NCBI GenBank assembly: GCA_965200835.1
Contig: OZ241390.1
Span: 868,001-932,000, forward strand
Length of the DNA: 64,000 nt
Origin: JAPPFW01 sp965200835
Lineage (GTDB): Bacteria > Actinomycetota > Acidimicrobiia > Spongiisociales > Spongiisociaceae
Direction of reading: 5' to 3'
Shown here: in pieces, positions 47,338 through 56,721 of the stretch
Layout: each line of letters starts with the position of its first letter
Position numbering within the stretch: the first letter of the stretch is position 1
Made by a program: the position numbers and the translations under genes
The notes under the pieces: generated by a model
Databases searched by the model: none
What the model was told of the DNA's origin: nothing
The model's input: only the letters and a program-made list of their open reading frames with translations

Positions 47338-50300
47338 CTACCGGCGTCTAGCCCTTCGACCTATTCCGGTCGCCCTGCTGGTGCCATCAGAGGTGGAGCC
47401 ACGCCGCTGAGCCCCCGGTGGGGGCCACATTTTCCTCAGGAAGTCCAGAAGATACGGCAGCAGATCCCCGGACCAGGGAACCGGGACAAACAGCTGACCG
47501 GTCGGCGCCCGCAGGATCGCCCTGGGCATCAGCCTCCGCAGGCGGATCTCCTGCGACTGGGCAAGGTTCACCGGACCCAGCCGGACCTCCTGCCGTAGCT
47601 GGACGATCTCCTCGATCCCGATCCGGATGGCCTCGATCCGTATGCGAGCGATCTCGATCAGGCGCTCCGCCTCCGGTGGTAGCTGACCATACCGATCCCG
47701 CCACTCGGCGGCCACATCCTCGACCTTCGTCCGGTCATCGGCTTCCGCCAGCCGACGGTAGGCCTCGAGACGGGCTTGCTGGTCGGCCACGTACTCCTCG
47801 GGAAGGTGGGCATCGACGGACAGATCGATCCTGATCTCCGCCGCCTTGGTGGAAGGCAACGCGGTGCCCATCCGTTCTGCCACGGCTTCGGACACCAGCT
47901 CCACATAGAGATCGAAACCCACAGCCGCGATGTGGCCTGACTGCATCTCGCCCAGTACCGAACCGGCGCCTCGGATCTCGAGATCTCGCATCGCCAGCTG
48001 CAGTCCCGATCCGAGATCGGTGAACTCACCGACCGCCTCCAGGCGCCGCTGGGCGGTCTCGGATAGGGACGGTCCCTCAGGATGGAAGAGATAGGCATAG
48101 GCCCGCCGCCCGGAGCGGCCCACCCGACCCCTCAGCTGGTAGAGCTGTGCCAGTCCGAGCTGCTCGGCACGCTCCACGATCAGCGTATTCACCTGGGGGA
48201 GATCCAGCCCGGACTCGATGATGGTGGTGGCCACCAGCACGTCGTAACGATGGTCCCAGAAGTCCAGCATGGTCTGTTCCAACCGGGCCTCGCTCATCCG
48301 CCCGTGGGCTACCCCGTAGCGGGCACCGGGCACCAACTCCTTGAGCCTGGCCACGGCATGGTGGATCGACCGCACCCGGTTGTGGACGTAGAAGACCTGC
48401 CCCTCCCTCAGCAATTCCCGCCGGATCGCCGCCGAAGTGACCCGGGAGTCGTAGGGCCCCACATAGGTGAGGATCGGATGGCGATCCTCGGGCGGGGTGA
48501 GGATGTGGCTGACATCGCGGATTCCGGTGAGCGCCATCTCCAGAGTTCTCGGGATCGGAGTGGCGGTCAGCGTCAGCACGTCCACCCCCACCTTCATCGC
48601 CTTGATCCGGTCCTTGGCCTTCACCCCGAAGCGGTGCTCCTCGTCGATCACCAGCAGCCCGAGTCGGCGGAACTCGATCTGTTCCGACAGCAGGGCGTGG
48701 GTGCCGATCACCACATCCACCTCGCCGGACCGGAGTCCGGCCCTGGCCTCCCTGGCCTGGGCGGGGGTGAGGAACCGACTGAGCATGCTCACTTGGATCG
48801 GATAGGGAGCGAACCGGTCGGAGAAGGTCTGGAAGTGTTGCTGCACGAGGAGGGTGGTCGGACACAGCATGGCGACCTGGTACCCGTCGGCCACTGCTTT
48901 GAAGGCGGCGCGGACGGCCACTTCGGTCTTCCCGAAGCCCACATCCCCGAACACCAGACGATCCATCGGAGCCGGCGACTCCATATCCTGCTTGACATCG
49001 ATGATGGCCCGTAGCTGATCGGCAGTCTCCTCGTACGGGAAGGTGTCCTCCACCTCCCGTTGCCAGGGAGTGTCGGGACCGAAGGCATGGCCCTGGGCGG
49101 CGGCTCTCGCCCGGTGGACCTCCACCACGTGGTCCGCTACTACCGCGGCCTCCTTCTTGACCCGGCTCCGGGTGGCCGCCCAATCGCTTCCCCCCATGCG
49201 GCTGATCCGGGGCATCTCCCCACCCGTGTACTTCTTCACAGCGGAAAGCTGGTCGGTCGGGACGTATAGCCGGTCCCCGCGGGTGTAGGCGATCACCAGG
49301 TAGTCGCGCTCCACCCCTGCGATGTCACGGCTTACCAGACCCTCGAAACGGCCGATGCCGTGATGGCTATGCACCACGTAATCGCCCGGGTTCAGATCCT
49401 GGTACGCCGTGGTGGCCGACGCGCGCCTCCGGCCGGGCCGGCGATGGCTTCTCCGGCGGCCCACGATCTCCCGTTCACCCAAGACCGCAAGTTTCAGGGC
49501 AGGAAGCACCACCCCAGAATGGATGCCTTCGGCGAGTATCCCGGTCCGCACTCCTTTCTCCACCGCGGTGAGCTGAGGGAGGGTGATCCCGTGCTCGCCC
49601 AAGATCCTGGCCACCCGGGTAGCGGCTGGGAGGCCGTCCATCGCCAAGAACACGTTCATCCCGCTCGCTACCAGACGGGACAGGCCGGCGGCCACCGCCT
49701 CCGGATGGCCCGGGGTGGCATCCAGCGCCCCGACCTCGATCCTACGATCCTCCGGTCGGGTGGGAAGCGGCGGGCACTCGAGCAGGCGGCCGGGCAGGGA
49801 GGAGTCGAGATCGAGAAACAGCGAGGGTCGCTGCCCGTCGTGCGTATATCGATCGCCCCAGGTTTCCGACAGTGCTTCCGCCAGATCCTGTTCCTCTCGC
49901 ACCAGATCGTTGGCACGGGAAGCCGCCCTGACCGGGTCGAACAGCACCAGGGTTCCGGCGGGGGGGAGCTCGTGCAGGAGGTTGCGAGGTTCGGTCAACC
50001 AGGGAAGCCACGACTCCATCCCGGCAAACCTCACCCCCTCGGCCAGTCGGTCCCAGATCCCATCGGCCCACGGTTCGCTCGACCGGAGCTCCAGGGCGGC
50101 GGCTCGAACCCGGCGGTCGGGGCGAAACTCGCGGGCTGGATAGGCCTGCATCTCGCTGACCGCCTCCAGGGAACGCTGGGAACTGATGGAGAAGATCCGC
50201 ATGTCGTCGATCCGGTCACCCCAGAAGTCGATCCGCACCGCATCGTCCGCCTGCGCGGGGAAGACGTCGACTATCCCTCCCCGGACCGCGAATTCGCCGC

Positions 50301-50811
50301 GGGCCTCTACCCGATCAGTCCTCGAGTATCCGGCCTGGTCGAGCCGCCGGGCGAGACCCTCGAAGTCGACATCCGTACCTGCTTGGACGACCACCGGGCT
50401 GGTGGGTGAGTCACTGACCCGCTGGATGGCCGCCCTGACTGAGGCCACCACCACCAGACCATCATGGACCTGAGCAAGCCGGTGCCGGGCCTCTGCTCGG
50501 TGAGCCATGGTGGCCATGTTGGGTGACACATGTTCGAACGGAAGCGTCTCCCAGGCGGGGAACAGCAATACTTCATCGATGAACAGCCTCAGGTCGGAGG
50601 CGAGCGATTCGGCATCCCGTTCGGAGGGAACCACCACCAGCAGTGGGCCCTTCCGCCTTCGGATGAGCCCCCCCACCACCAAGGCTCGGGCCACGGCAGG
50701 CACCACCAGCCTCCCGGGTGGTTGGGGAAGGTGGCGGGGACGCCAGCGGTCGAGCAGGGTTGAAAGTGGTGCAGGCACGGGAGGCCCATCGTACCGTCCT
50801 GCTGCGCCCAT
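47338..50811 (-). CDS. mfd: Transcription-repair coupling factor
   Basis: Mfd, 1157 aa, removes stalled RNA polymerase and recruits UvrA. The N-terminal UvrB-like module (VVPAVARALVVGGL, LLFPAWETLPFEHVSPN) is followed by the RNA-polymerase-interaction domain (NPGDYVVHSHHGIGRFEGL). The SF2 translocase has Walker A GDVGFGKTEVAVRA, DEEHRFG, LTATPIPRTLEMAL, TTIIESGLDLPQVNT and QLRGRVGRS. The TRCF C-terminal domain contains IDLSVDAHLPEEYV. It is full-length, without frameshifts over 3.4 kb. The ATG at 50811 is the first plausible start. Confidence 0.96.
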   Translation of the reverse strand: MGAAGRYDGPPVPAPLSTLLDRWRPRHLPQPPGRLVVPAVARALVVGGLIRRRKGPLLVVVPSERDAESLASDLRLFIDEVLLFPAWETLPFEHVSPNMATMAHRAEARHRLAQVHDGLVVVASVRAAIQRVSDSPTSPVVVQAGTDVDFEGLARRLDQAGYSRTDRVEARGEFAVRGGIVDVFPAQADDAVRIDFWGDRIDDMRIFSISSQRSLEAVSEMQAYPAREFRPDRRVRAAALELRSSEPWADGIWDRLAEGVRFAGMESWLPWLTEPRNLLHELPPAGTLVLFDPVRAASRANDLVREEQDLAEALSETWGDRYTHDGQRPSLFLDLDSSLPGRLLECPPLPTRPEDRRIEVGALDATPGHPEAVAAGLSRLVASGMNVFLAMDGLPAATRVARILGEHGITLPQLTAVEKGVRTGILAEGIHSGVVLPALKLAVLGEREIVGRRRSHRRPGRRRASATTAYQDLNPGDYVVHSHHGIGRFEGLVSRDIAGVERDYLVIAYTRGDRLYVPTDQLSAVKKYTGGEMPRISRMGGSDWAATRSRVKKEAAVVADHVVEVHRARAAAQGHAFGPDTPWQREVEDTFPYEETADQLRAIIDVKQDMESPAPMDRLVFGDVGFGKTEVAVRAAFKAVADGYQVAMLCPTTLLVQQHFQTFSDRFAPYPIQVSMLSRFLTPAQAREARAGLRSGEVDVVIGTHALLSEQIEFRRLGLLVIDEEHRFGVKAKDRIKAMKVGVDVLTLTATPIPRTLEMALTGIRDVSHILTPPEDRHPILTYVGPYDSRVTSAAIRRELLREGQVFYVHNRVRSIHHAVARLKELVPGARYGVAHGRMSEARLEQTMLDFWDHRYDVLVATTIIESGLDLPQVNTLIVERAEQLGLAQLYQLRGRVGRSGRRAYAYLFHPEGPSLSETAQRRLEAVGEFTDLGSGLQLAMRDLEIRGAGSVLGEMQSGHIAAVGFDLYVELVSEAVAERMGTALPSTKAAEIRIDLSVDAHLPEEYVADQQARLEAYRRLAEADDRTKVEDVAAEWRDRYGQLPPEAERLIEIARIRIEAIRIGIEEIVQLRQEVRLGPVNLAQSQEIRLRRLMPRAILRAPTGQLFVPVPWSGDLLPYLLDFLRKMWPPPGAQRRGSTSDGTSRATGIGRRARRR

Positions 50812-50890
50812 GCCGTCGGACCGGCGGACTACCAGAGCCGGCCGGGGTACCTGCTTCTAGGTAGGGGCGTCAGCCAGCAGGCCTGCTCGC

Positions 50891-51865
50891 CTAGACCTCG
50901 GTGAGACCGGCCGCCCGGAAGTAGTCGAGCGCTCGGGCGAAGGTCCGGCGCGCTGTGCGGTATTCCAAGCCCAGCTCATCTCTGGCCCGGGAACCGTCAT
51001 AGCGGGCGCCGTATCGCATCAGCCGGATCGTCTCCCGGCAGATCGGCGCCGTGTCGACGAACCGTCCGATCAGATCGGCCACCGGAAGCATCGCCGTCAT
51101 GGCTGTCGGCGGGATGAACCGGATGCGGTAGGGGCGTCCCACCAGATCGCCCATCAGCGCTACCCCTTCCCGGAGGCCGATCGTGAATCCGCTGAGCACG
51201 TAGCGCTGTCCTGGAATCCCCACCCGCTCGGCTGCGAGGTGACCACGGGCACAGTCATCGGTGTCCACCATCGAGATTGCCGAGTCCACCAAGTACTTGA
51301 ACTGCCCGTTGATGGCCCTCAGGAGCAGGGCACCCGTCCCGGCCACCCGGCCTGGTCCTTGGACCGACGAAGGGTTGACTATTACGACCTCCAGCTCGTC
51401 ACCGGCCTCGTCCAGCGCGACCAGCTCGCCCTGGTGCTTGGAACGGCTGTAGTGGCTGGGGTACTCGCCACAGTGGACGGTGGCCTCGGATCCGACCGTG
51501 CCGGGCTTCTCCCCCAGGGCAACCACTGATGAAGTGTGGATCAGCCGCCGCACCCCGGCTTGGCGGGCCGCCCTCACCACGTTTTGGGTTCCGGCCACGT
51601 TCACCTCATACAGGCGCTCGGGTCGGGCCGGACAGAAGGAGACCAGCCCGGCCATGTGATAGACCACCTCACAACCCGCCACCGCCTCCGCCACGGATTC
51701 GGGGTCGGTGATATCTCCCATCGCCGGGGTCGCCCCCATGGCGGCCAGCTGCTCGGCCGAGGCCTCTGAACGGGCCAGGCCGCGCACCTCCCGCCCTTCC
51801 TCGATCAGATACTTCACCACAGGCATACCGACCACCCCGGTGCCGCCGGTAGCCAGCACGGTCAT
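50891..51865 (-). CDS. NAD(P)-dependent epimerase/dehydratase (extended SDR)
   Basis: A 324 aa Rossmann-fold protein. The cofactor-binding loop is ATGGTGVVGMPVVKYL at residues 5-20, and the D63-type GDITD is present. NVAGTQNVVRAAR, LIHTSSVVALG and the YSRSK catalytic Tyr-Lys pair (about residues 138-142) follow, then VIVNPSSVQGPG. Substrate unknown; nucleotide sugars, dihydroflavonol-like or hopanoid-related (HpnA) substrates are all handled by this branch. The start overlaps the pgsA stop (ATGA), so it is translationally coupled to the phospholipid gene, which may hint at lipid metabolism. Confidence 0.85.
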   Translation of the reverse strand: MTVLATGGTGVVGMPVVKYLIEEGREVRGLARSEASAEQLAAMGATPAMGDITDPESVAEAVAGCEVVYHMAGLVSFCPARPERLYEVNVAGTQNVVRAARQAGVRRLIHTSSVVALGEKPGTVGSEATVHCGEYPSHYSRSKHQGELVALDEAGDELEVVIVNPSSVQGPGRVAGTGALLLRAINGQFKYLVDSAISMVDTDDCARGHLAAERVGIPGQRYVLSGFTIGLREGVALMGDLVGRPYRIRFIPPTAMTAMLPVADLIGRFVDTAPICRETIRLMRYGARYDGSRARDELGLEYRTARRTFARALDYFRAAGLTEV

Positions 51866-52377
51866 GATGACACCTTGCCGACCTGGCGGACCGCGTCACG
51901 GAATCTGACCAGGTAGTCCCAGCCCGAGGCGATGGTGATCAGCGCGGTCAGCCACATCCAGTACTCGTCGAGGTAGAAGGGTCCCCAGGGGGTGGGAAGG
52001 CGAAGCATCACCAGACCCAGCGCCACGAACTGGAAGGTGGCTTTGGTCTTTCCGGCCAGGGAGGTTGGCACCACTCTGCCCTCGATAGCCACCACGCTGC
52101 GGACCGCCATCACTACGAACTCGCGGGTCATGATTACCAACATCACCCACACCGAGGCTCGACCTACCGACACCAGAGCGATGAGTACCCCGCTCACCAG
52201 GATCTTGTCCGCGGTGGTGTCCAAGAACGCCCCCGTGATGGAGGTGATGCCCTGCTTGCGGGCTATGTACCCGTCGAAGAAGTCGCTCAGGCCGGCACAC
52301 ACCACCAGGATCGTCGCGAAACCGAACAGGTGCTCAGCCTCGGTTCGCTCGGTGGCCACCACCAGAGCGATGATCAC
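51862..52377 (-). CDS. pgsA: CDP-diacylglycerol-glycerol-3-phosphate 3-phosphatidyltransferase
   Basis: A membrane enzyme making phosphatidylglycerophosphate, the anionic-lipid precursor. The CDP-alcohol phosphotransferase signature D-G-x2-A-R-x8-G-x3-D-x3-D is present as DGYIARKQGITSITGAFLDTTADK. About four to five helices follow. 52377 (GTG) is the first usual start codon, but family-like residues continue upstream (ISIPDRLALFRVLCVPV) back to 52425, right behind an AGGAGG at 52430-52435, with no ATG, GTG or TTG available. The true start is therefore probably an ATT (52425) or ATA (52419), giving about 187 aa. Confidence 0.85.
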   Translation of the reverse strand: MIIALVVATERTEAEHLFGFATILVVCAGLSDFFDGYIARKQGITSITGAFLDTTADKILVSGVLIALVSVGRASVWVMLVIMTREFVVMAVRSVVAIEGRVVPTSLAGKTKATFQFVALGLVMLRLPTPWGPFYLDEYWMWLTALITIASGWDYLVRFRDAVRQVGKVSS

Positions 52378-52564
52378 CGGGACGCACAGGACCCTGAAAA
52401 GCGCTAGTCGATCAGGTATCGAAATAAGTCCTCCTCCCGCTCAGGAGAATACACCGCGCAGCCCTACGTTCCGGCTGCCGCCCTGCCTCCTTCGGGAAAT
52501 TGGTGGATCCGGACCTGCTAGCCACCTGCTTGTCGTCGATGCCTGCCGGTGCCGGCCCGACTCC

Positions 52565-54061
52565 TTACCCGACCCATCCCAGTGACCGCTCCACCGCCAT
52601 CCGCCACTTGGTGTAACGAGCTTCCCGTGTGTCCGCCGGCATGGAAGGCAGCCACCGGCGCTCCTCCTGCCAGTTCTCGCGCAGGGTGCCAAGCCCATCC
52701 CAGAAACCTTCGGAGAGGCCAGCCCCGTAAGCCGCGCCCAGTGCGGTGGTCTCGCTGACGCGCGGGCGGGCCACCGGAAGATCGAGCAGATCGGATTGGA
52801 ACTGCATCAGCAGCTCGTTCTCGACCATTCCCCCATCCACCCTGAGCAGGGTGGGAACCACCCCCGAGTCCGCCTCCATAGCCTCGAGGACCTCCCGGGT
52901 CTGGTAGGCGGTGGCTTCGAGCGCCGCTCGGGCCAGGTGTCCCTTGCCGGCGAACCTGGTCAACCCGGTGATGACCCCCCGGGCGTCAGAGCGCCAATGG
53001 GGGGCGAACAGGCCGGAGAAGGCGGGCACGAAGTACACGTCGCCGCTGTCCTCCACGGAGGCGGCCAGGGCTCCCGATTCGGCGGCGGTCGAGATCAGAC
53101 CGAGGTTGTCACGCAGCCATTGCACGAGAGCACCGGCTACGGCCACCGATCCCTCCAGCGCATAAACGGGGCCGTGACCGGCGATTTGGTATCCAACCGT
53201 GGTAAGCAGGCCGGAGTTCGACGGGACCTTGAGCGATCCGGTGTTCATCAGCATGAAACAGCCCGTGCCATAGGTGTTCTTGACTTCACCCGGCTGGTAG
53301 CAAGCCTGCCCGAACAGAGCGGCCTGCTGATCGCCGAGGATGGTAGAGATCGGTGTCCCTCGTAATACCCCCACTCCGGTCCCCACCCTCCCCACGGAAG
53401 GAACGATCTCGGCCATCATCGAGCGAGGAACCCCCACGGCCGCCAGCAGATCATCACTCCAAGCCAGGGTGTCGAGATCCATCAGGAGCGTGCGTGAGGC
53501 ATTGGTGACATCGGTCACATGCCGGCCGCCGTTCGTCCCGCCGGTGAGGTTCCACACCAACCAGGAGTCGATGGTGCCGGCCATTGCCCCGCCGGAGGCG
53601 GCTGCCCTGCCCAGATCTTCCACATGGCCAAGCAGCCAGTTGAGCTTCGGGCCGCTGAAGTAGGTTGCCAGAGGGAGGCCGGTCACCCCACGAAACCGGT
53701 CGATGCCCTGCTCCCCGGCCAGCCGCCGGCAGATCCGGTCGGTCCGGGTGTCCTGCCACACGATCGCGTTGGCCAGGGGGAGGCCGGTCCGGCGATCCCA
53801 CACCACCGCCGTCTCCCGCTGGTTGGTGATCCCGACGGCTACCAGTTCGTCGGCGGTCATCCCAGCTGCTGACAGGGCTTGGGAGATGACCGCCTCGACC
53901 GTTCCCAAGATCTCCATAGGGTCGTGCTCGACCCAACCGGGGCGCGGGAATATCTGCCGGAACTCTCGCTGGGCCGACGCCCTCAGGTTGCCGGCGCGGT
54001 CGAAGATCATGAACCGGGTACTGGTGGTTCCCTGATCGAGGGCGCCGACAGCTGCTGCCAT
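52565..54061 (-). CDS. glpK: Glycerol kinase
   Basis: A FGGY-family kinase phosphorylating glycerol to sn-glycerol-3-phosphate, 498 aa. The N-terminal phosphate loop is ALDQGTTSTRFMIFD. Other landmarks are GITNQRETAVVWDRRTG with the substrate Arg-Glu, ANAIVWQDTRTD, GTIDSWLVWNLTGG, LGDQQAALFGQ, VKNTYGTGCFMLMNTG and the C-terminal VDGGMVENELLMQFQSDLL. It lies beside pgsA, so glycerol could feed lipid synthesis. No glpF or glpD is visible nearby. Intact. Confidence 0.96.
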   Translation of the reverse strand: MAAAVGALDQGTTSTRFMIFDRAGNLRASAQREFRQIFPRPGWVEHDPMEILGTVEAVISQALSAAGMTADELVAVGITNQRETAVVWDRRTGLPLANAIVWQDTRTDRICRRLAGEQGIDRFRGVTGLPLATYFSGPKLNWLLGHVEDLGRAAASGGAMAGTIDSWLVWNLTGGTNGGRHVTDVTNASRTLLMDLDTLAWSDDLLAAVGVPRSMMAEIVPSVGRVGTGVGVLRGTPISTILGDQQAALFGQACYQPGEVKNTYGTGCFMLMNTGSLKVPSNSGLLTTVGYQIAGHGPVYALEGSVAVAGALVQWLRDNLGLISTAAESGALAASVEDSGDVYFVPAFSGLFAPHWRSDARGVITGLTRFAGKGHLARAALEATAYQTREVLEAMEADSGVVPTLLRVDGGMVENELLMQFQSDLLDLPVARPRVSETTALGAAYGAGLSEGFWDGLGTLRENWQEERRWLPSMPADTREARYTKWRMAVERSLGWVG

Positions 54062-54103
54062 GGGGTGTTGACTGTCCCTTCGAGACTCTGCCTGGTCCGA
54101 AAC

Positions 54104-54685
54104 TTAGCGATCCGGCGGGCGCCGCGCCGCCGCCAGGGAGGTCGCCCAGTCGCGGTCCGACATCCAGGCCTCTACCACCTCGGCGGCGTCTTCTACCAGC
54201 AGGTCGATCTCCTTCCGCTCCTGACGGGTAAACCTGCCTAGCACGAAGTCGGCCGGGTCCATCCTACCCGGCGGCCGTCCCAGGCCTATCTTGAGGCGCC
54301 AGAACCCCCGGGTGCCGAGGGATGAGATCACCGACCGGACTCCGTTGTGGCCTCCGTGTCCCCGACCTTCGTGCAGGCGCAGCCTCCCGGTGGGGAGATC
54401 TATATCGTCGTGGACCACCAGCAGGTCCTGGTGGGGGACCTTGAAGTAGTGGAGGGCGGCCTCGACGGCCGGCCCGCACACGTTCATGGAGAGGAGGGGA
54501 ACGGCCAGCAGGGTTGGCTTGGTGCCCAGGTCGACTCGAACCATCCGGCACCGCACCCGGCGAGGCCCTCTTTTCATCTGACCCCCGTGCCGCCCAGCCA
54601 GTACCTGCACTACTTCGGAGCCCACGTTGTGGCGGGTTCCGGCGTAGGCGGGCTCGGGGTTCTGGAGCCCTACGATCACTTTCAC
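54104..54685 (-). CDS. pth: Peptidyl-tRNA hydrolase
   Basis: Releases tRNA from prematurely terminated peptidyl-tRNA; 193 aa. It has VGLQNPEPAYAGTRHNVG, with the catalytic His in RHNVG (about residue 19). VPLLSMNVCGPAV follows (the usual P-x-T-x-M-N is altered to PLLSMN), then LLVVHDDIDLPTGRLRLHEGRGHGGHNGVRS (read in parts), with the conserved Asp and Asn. It is followed in the same direction by glpK and preceded by rplY; rplY-pth adjacency is standard in actinobacteria. Confidence 0.94.
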   Translation of the reverse strand: MKVIVGLQNPEPAYAGTRHNVGSEVVQVLAGRHGGQMKRGPRRVRCRMVRVDLGTKPTLLAVPLLSMNVCGPAVEAALHYFKVPHQDLLVVHDDIDLPTGRLRLHEGRGHGGHNGVRSVISSLGTRGFWRLKIGLGRPPGRMDPADFVLGRFTRQERKEIDLLVEDAAEVVEAWMSDRDWATSLAAARRPPDR

Positions 54686-54799
54686 CTGGTCTCCACCCCC
54701 GCCATCCGATGTCCGGGCCCGACCAGCGCCCGGCGGCTGGATCCTACTTGCCAGCTTCGAGGCGACGCCCCTGATGCTGCTCCTGCTAGGCGATCAGGC

Positions 54800-55435
54800 T
54801 CAGCTCGCCGGCCCGTCACCCGCCTCTATCGCCAGGTCAGTGACGTCCTCGAACTCTTCCTCCTCGGCTTCTTCGACCACCGCTGGGAGCCCGATGGTGG
54901 CGATCGGCTGGTCCGGATGGTCCAGGTACTCCACACCGGTAAAGGCAGGCAGGTCAGCCACCCGGATGGACTCACCGGCGCGGAGAGCCGAGATGTCCAC
55001 CTGCACCGACTCGGGAATGGAGGTGACCGGCGCATTGACGTTCACAGTGCTGGAAACGGTCTCGATTATGCCGCCCTCATCGGTCACTCCGACCGGGTCA
55101 CCGACTAGCTGCACGTGGACCAACGCATTGACCCGGTCGGTCAGTGAGATCCTCACGAAGTCGAGATGGATGATGTCGCCGGTCGTGGGATGCCGCTGCA
55201 GCTGCCGGGCCAGGGAGGTGTAGCTGTCCCCACCCACCTGGAGACGCATGACCGCGTTCATTCCGGCTCCGGTCGACAGCGCGTTGCGGAGCTCGCGGGC
55301 ATTCACCGCGATAGAAACCGGCTCCGCGCCCTGCCCATACAGAGTGGCCGGCACTTTGCCCTTCCTTCTGAGCCGGCGGGACGGCCGGGTACCGGTGGTG
55401 CGACCGGTCTCGGCCTTCAACATAACCTGTGACAT
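54800..55435 (-). CDS. rplY: 50S ribosomal protein L25/general stress protein Ctc
   Basis: A 211 aa long-form L25 (TL5/CTC type), which binds 5S rRNA. The N-terminal L25 domain has TGTRPSRRLRRKGKVPATLYG and HLDFVRISLTDRVNALVHV. The C-terminal beta domain has VNAPVTSIPESVQVDISAL and SIRVADLPAFTGVEYLDHPD, then an acidic tail (EEAEEEEFEDV). The ATG at 55435 gives the usual MSQVMLKAETG-type start. Upstream 350 bp has no recognised gene. Confidence 0.93.
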   Translation of the reverse strand: MSQVMLKAETGRTTGTRPSRRLRRKGKVPATLYGQGAEPVSIAVNARELRNALSTGAGMNAVMRLQVGGDSYTSLARQLQRHPTTGDIIHLDFVRISLTDRVNALVHVQLVGDPVGVTDEGGIIETVSSTVNVNAPVTSIPESVQVDISALRAGESIRVADLPAFTGVEYLDHPDQPIATIGLPAVVEEAEEEEFEDVTDLAIEAGDGPAS

Positions 55436-55788
55436 AACGACTCCTAGGGCGAGCTACCTCGGTCAGCAACCAGCGGGATTATCGCGGCCCCACCGGCCAT
55501 ATGCCAACCCATGCACGCTTGGAGCGTTCGGGTGCAAGGTTGCAGCAAGCCCCCCGACGGCGAAGCCCCTAGTTTGGGGCCCGCTCCGGTGCGACTCTTC
55601 TTAGCCCTCGGACTACTGGCCTCCCTGTGAGCCGACGCCGGCTGGTTCGCATCGGTACCGTTCCACCACTGCCTGAGGTCTCGCAGGCACGAGTACATCG
55701 CCCATCAGGATCCGGTCCAGGTTTTCCCTGCTGTGAGTATGTACCGCTCCGCCACCACGGCTGGCCGCACCAGAGCCTCCTGATCGGC
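55436..55788. other. Intergenic region between rplY and tcmP
   Basis: 353 bp with no convincing gene. Short open frames exist on both strands but overlap and lack motifs. In many actinobacteria a tRNA or glmU-prs lies at this place; neither is visible here. The gap marks the boundary between the housekeeping block and the accessory tcmP/DUF5131 pair. Confidence 0.5.
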
Positions 55789-56721
55789 TCACCACGATGG
55801 TTTCCATGGAGGCTCGTGCACATACCGGATCTCTCCCCATCCGATGGACTCTTCAAACAGGCTGGGCGTACCCCTCCTCTGGTTAATAGCGTGTTCTCTC
55901 ATCTGGGGAAAAGTATTGAGAGCCTGCTCGTAGAGATGACTCATGATCTTGTGGCCAGCCTTGTGGTCGGTAGCGAAGACGAGTTGATAGATGAAGCTCT
56001 GTTCATTGTGTACATCAAGAACGTGGGTCCATTCGTATCCCAAGACCTTCTGCAATCGCAAGCGCATTAAGTTCACATACTCTGTACGGGCCTCTGCAGG
56101 CTTGATCTTGTGTAGGAGACGACGCTGATATATCTCCCGCCAGATGTCGGTGCCATACATGTCAGTGATCATCTGCACATGGCCGGGATCAACCTTGCCT
56201 CCGTCGGTCCTGAGGAAACGCACGAACATGGGCTCCGGGAAGAGCATCCAAAGTTCCATCTTGGTGCGAGACTCCGACTTGAAGTCGGCCGGAGCCTCCA
56301 ACGTCGTCCACTTGTAATGAGGCCCGGTCGGATCCAGGAACGCGAATGCCGGAGCCCAATCCAGGTGGGCTAGCCGTTCCAGCGCTGAGTGAATGTGTTC
56401 GTTGCAGTCCCCTTCATACACGATGAAGTCACGGCCAGGGAACCGCTCTTGAAGATAGTTCCTGAGTTCCGTCACCTTTGACCTTTCCTTTTCAAAGAAC
56501 CGCAAAGCTGTAAACGGTGGGTCATAGGTTGAGAGGGCAATCTCGGGCGATCCCGGGATGAGCTCCCCGGAGTACTTCTGAATGTTCTCAGAACCTCCTG
56601 CGAACAAGTCGAAGTAGAGCCGATGGGAAGCCTTGTTCCTTGTAGTAGTGGTGAAGGCATCCAGGTAATCCCGAAGGATGTCCAGTTTGCCCTCTGTCCA
56701 GAAACCCCAGGGGCGGGCCAT
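55789..56721 (-). CDS. tcmP: Three-Cys-motif partner protein TcmP
   Basis: A 310 aa protein of the TcmP family, named for its constant pairing with a three-Cys-motif (DUF5131) protein. Landmarks: WGFWTEGKLDILRDYLDAFTTTTRNK, LYFDLFAGGSENI, RFFEKERSKV, PAFAFLDPTGPHYKWTTL and EPMFVRFLRTDGG. LYFDLFAGGSEN plus AFAFLDPTG resembles a Rossmann-type methyltransferase core (motif I and a DPTG-like motif IV), so methyl transfer is a reasonable guess. The start overlaps the stop of DUF5131 by one base. The family's biological role is unknown; such pairs are common in mobile regions. Confidence 0.88.
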   Translation of the reverse strand: MARPWGFWTEGKLDILRDYLDAFTTTTRNKASHRLYFDLFAGGSENIQKYSGELIPGSPEIALSTYDPPFTALRFFEKERSKVTELRNYLQERFPGRDFIVYEGDCNEHIHSALERLAHLDWAPAFAFLDPTGPHYKWTTLEAPADFKSESRTKMELWMLFPEPMFVRFLRTDGGKVDPGHVQMITDMYGTDIWREIYQRRLLHKIKPAEARTEYVNLMRLRLQKVLGYEWTHVLDVHNEQSFIYQLVFATDHKAGHKIMSHLYEQALNTFPQMREHAINQRRGTPSLFEESIGWGEIRYVHEPPWKPSW

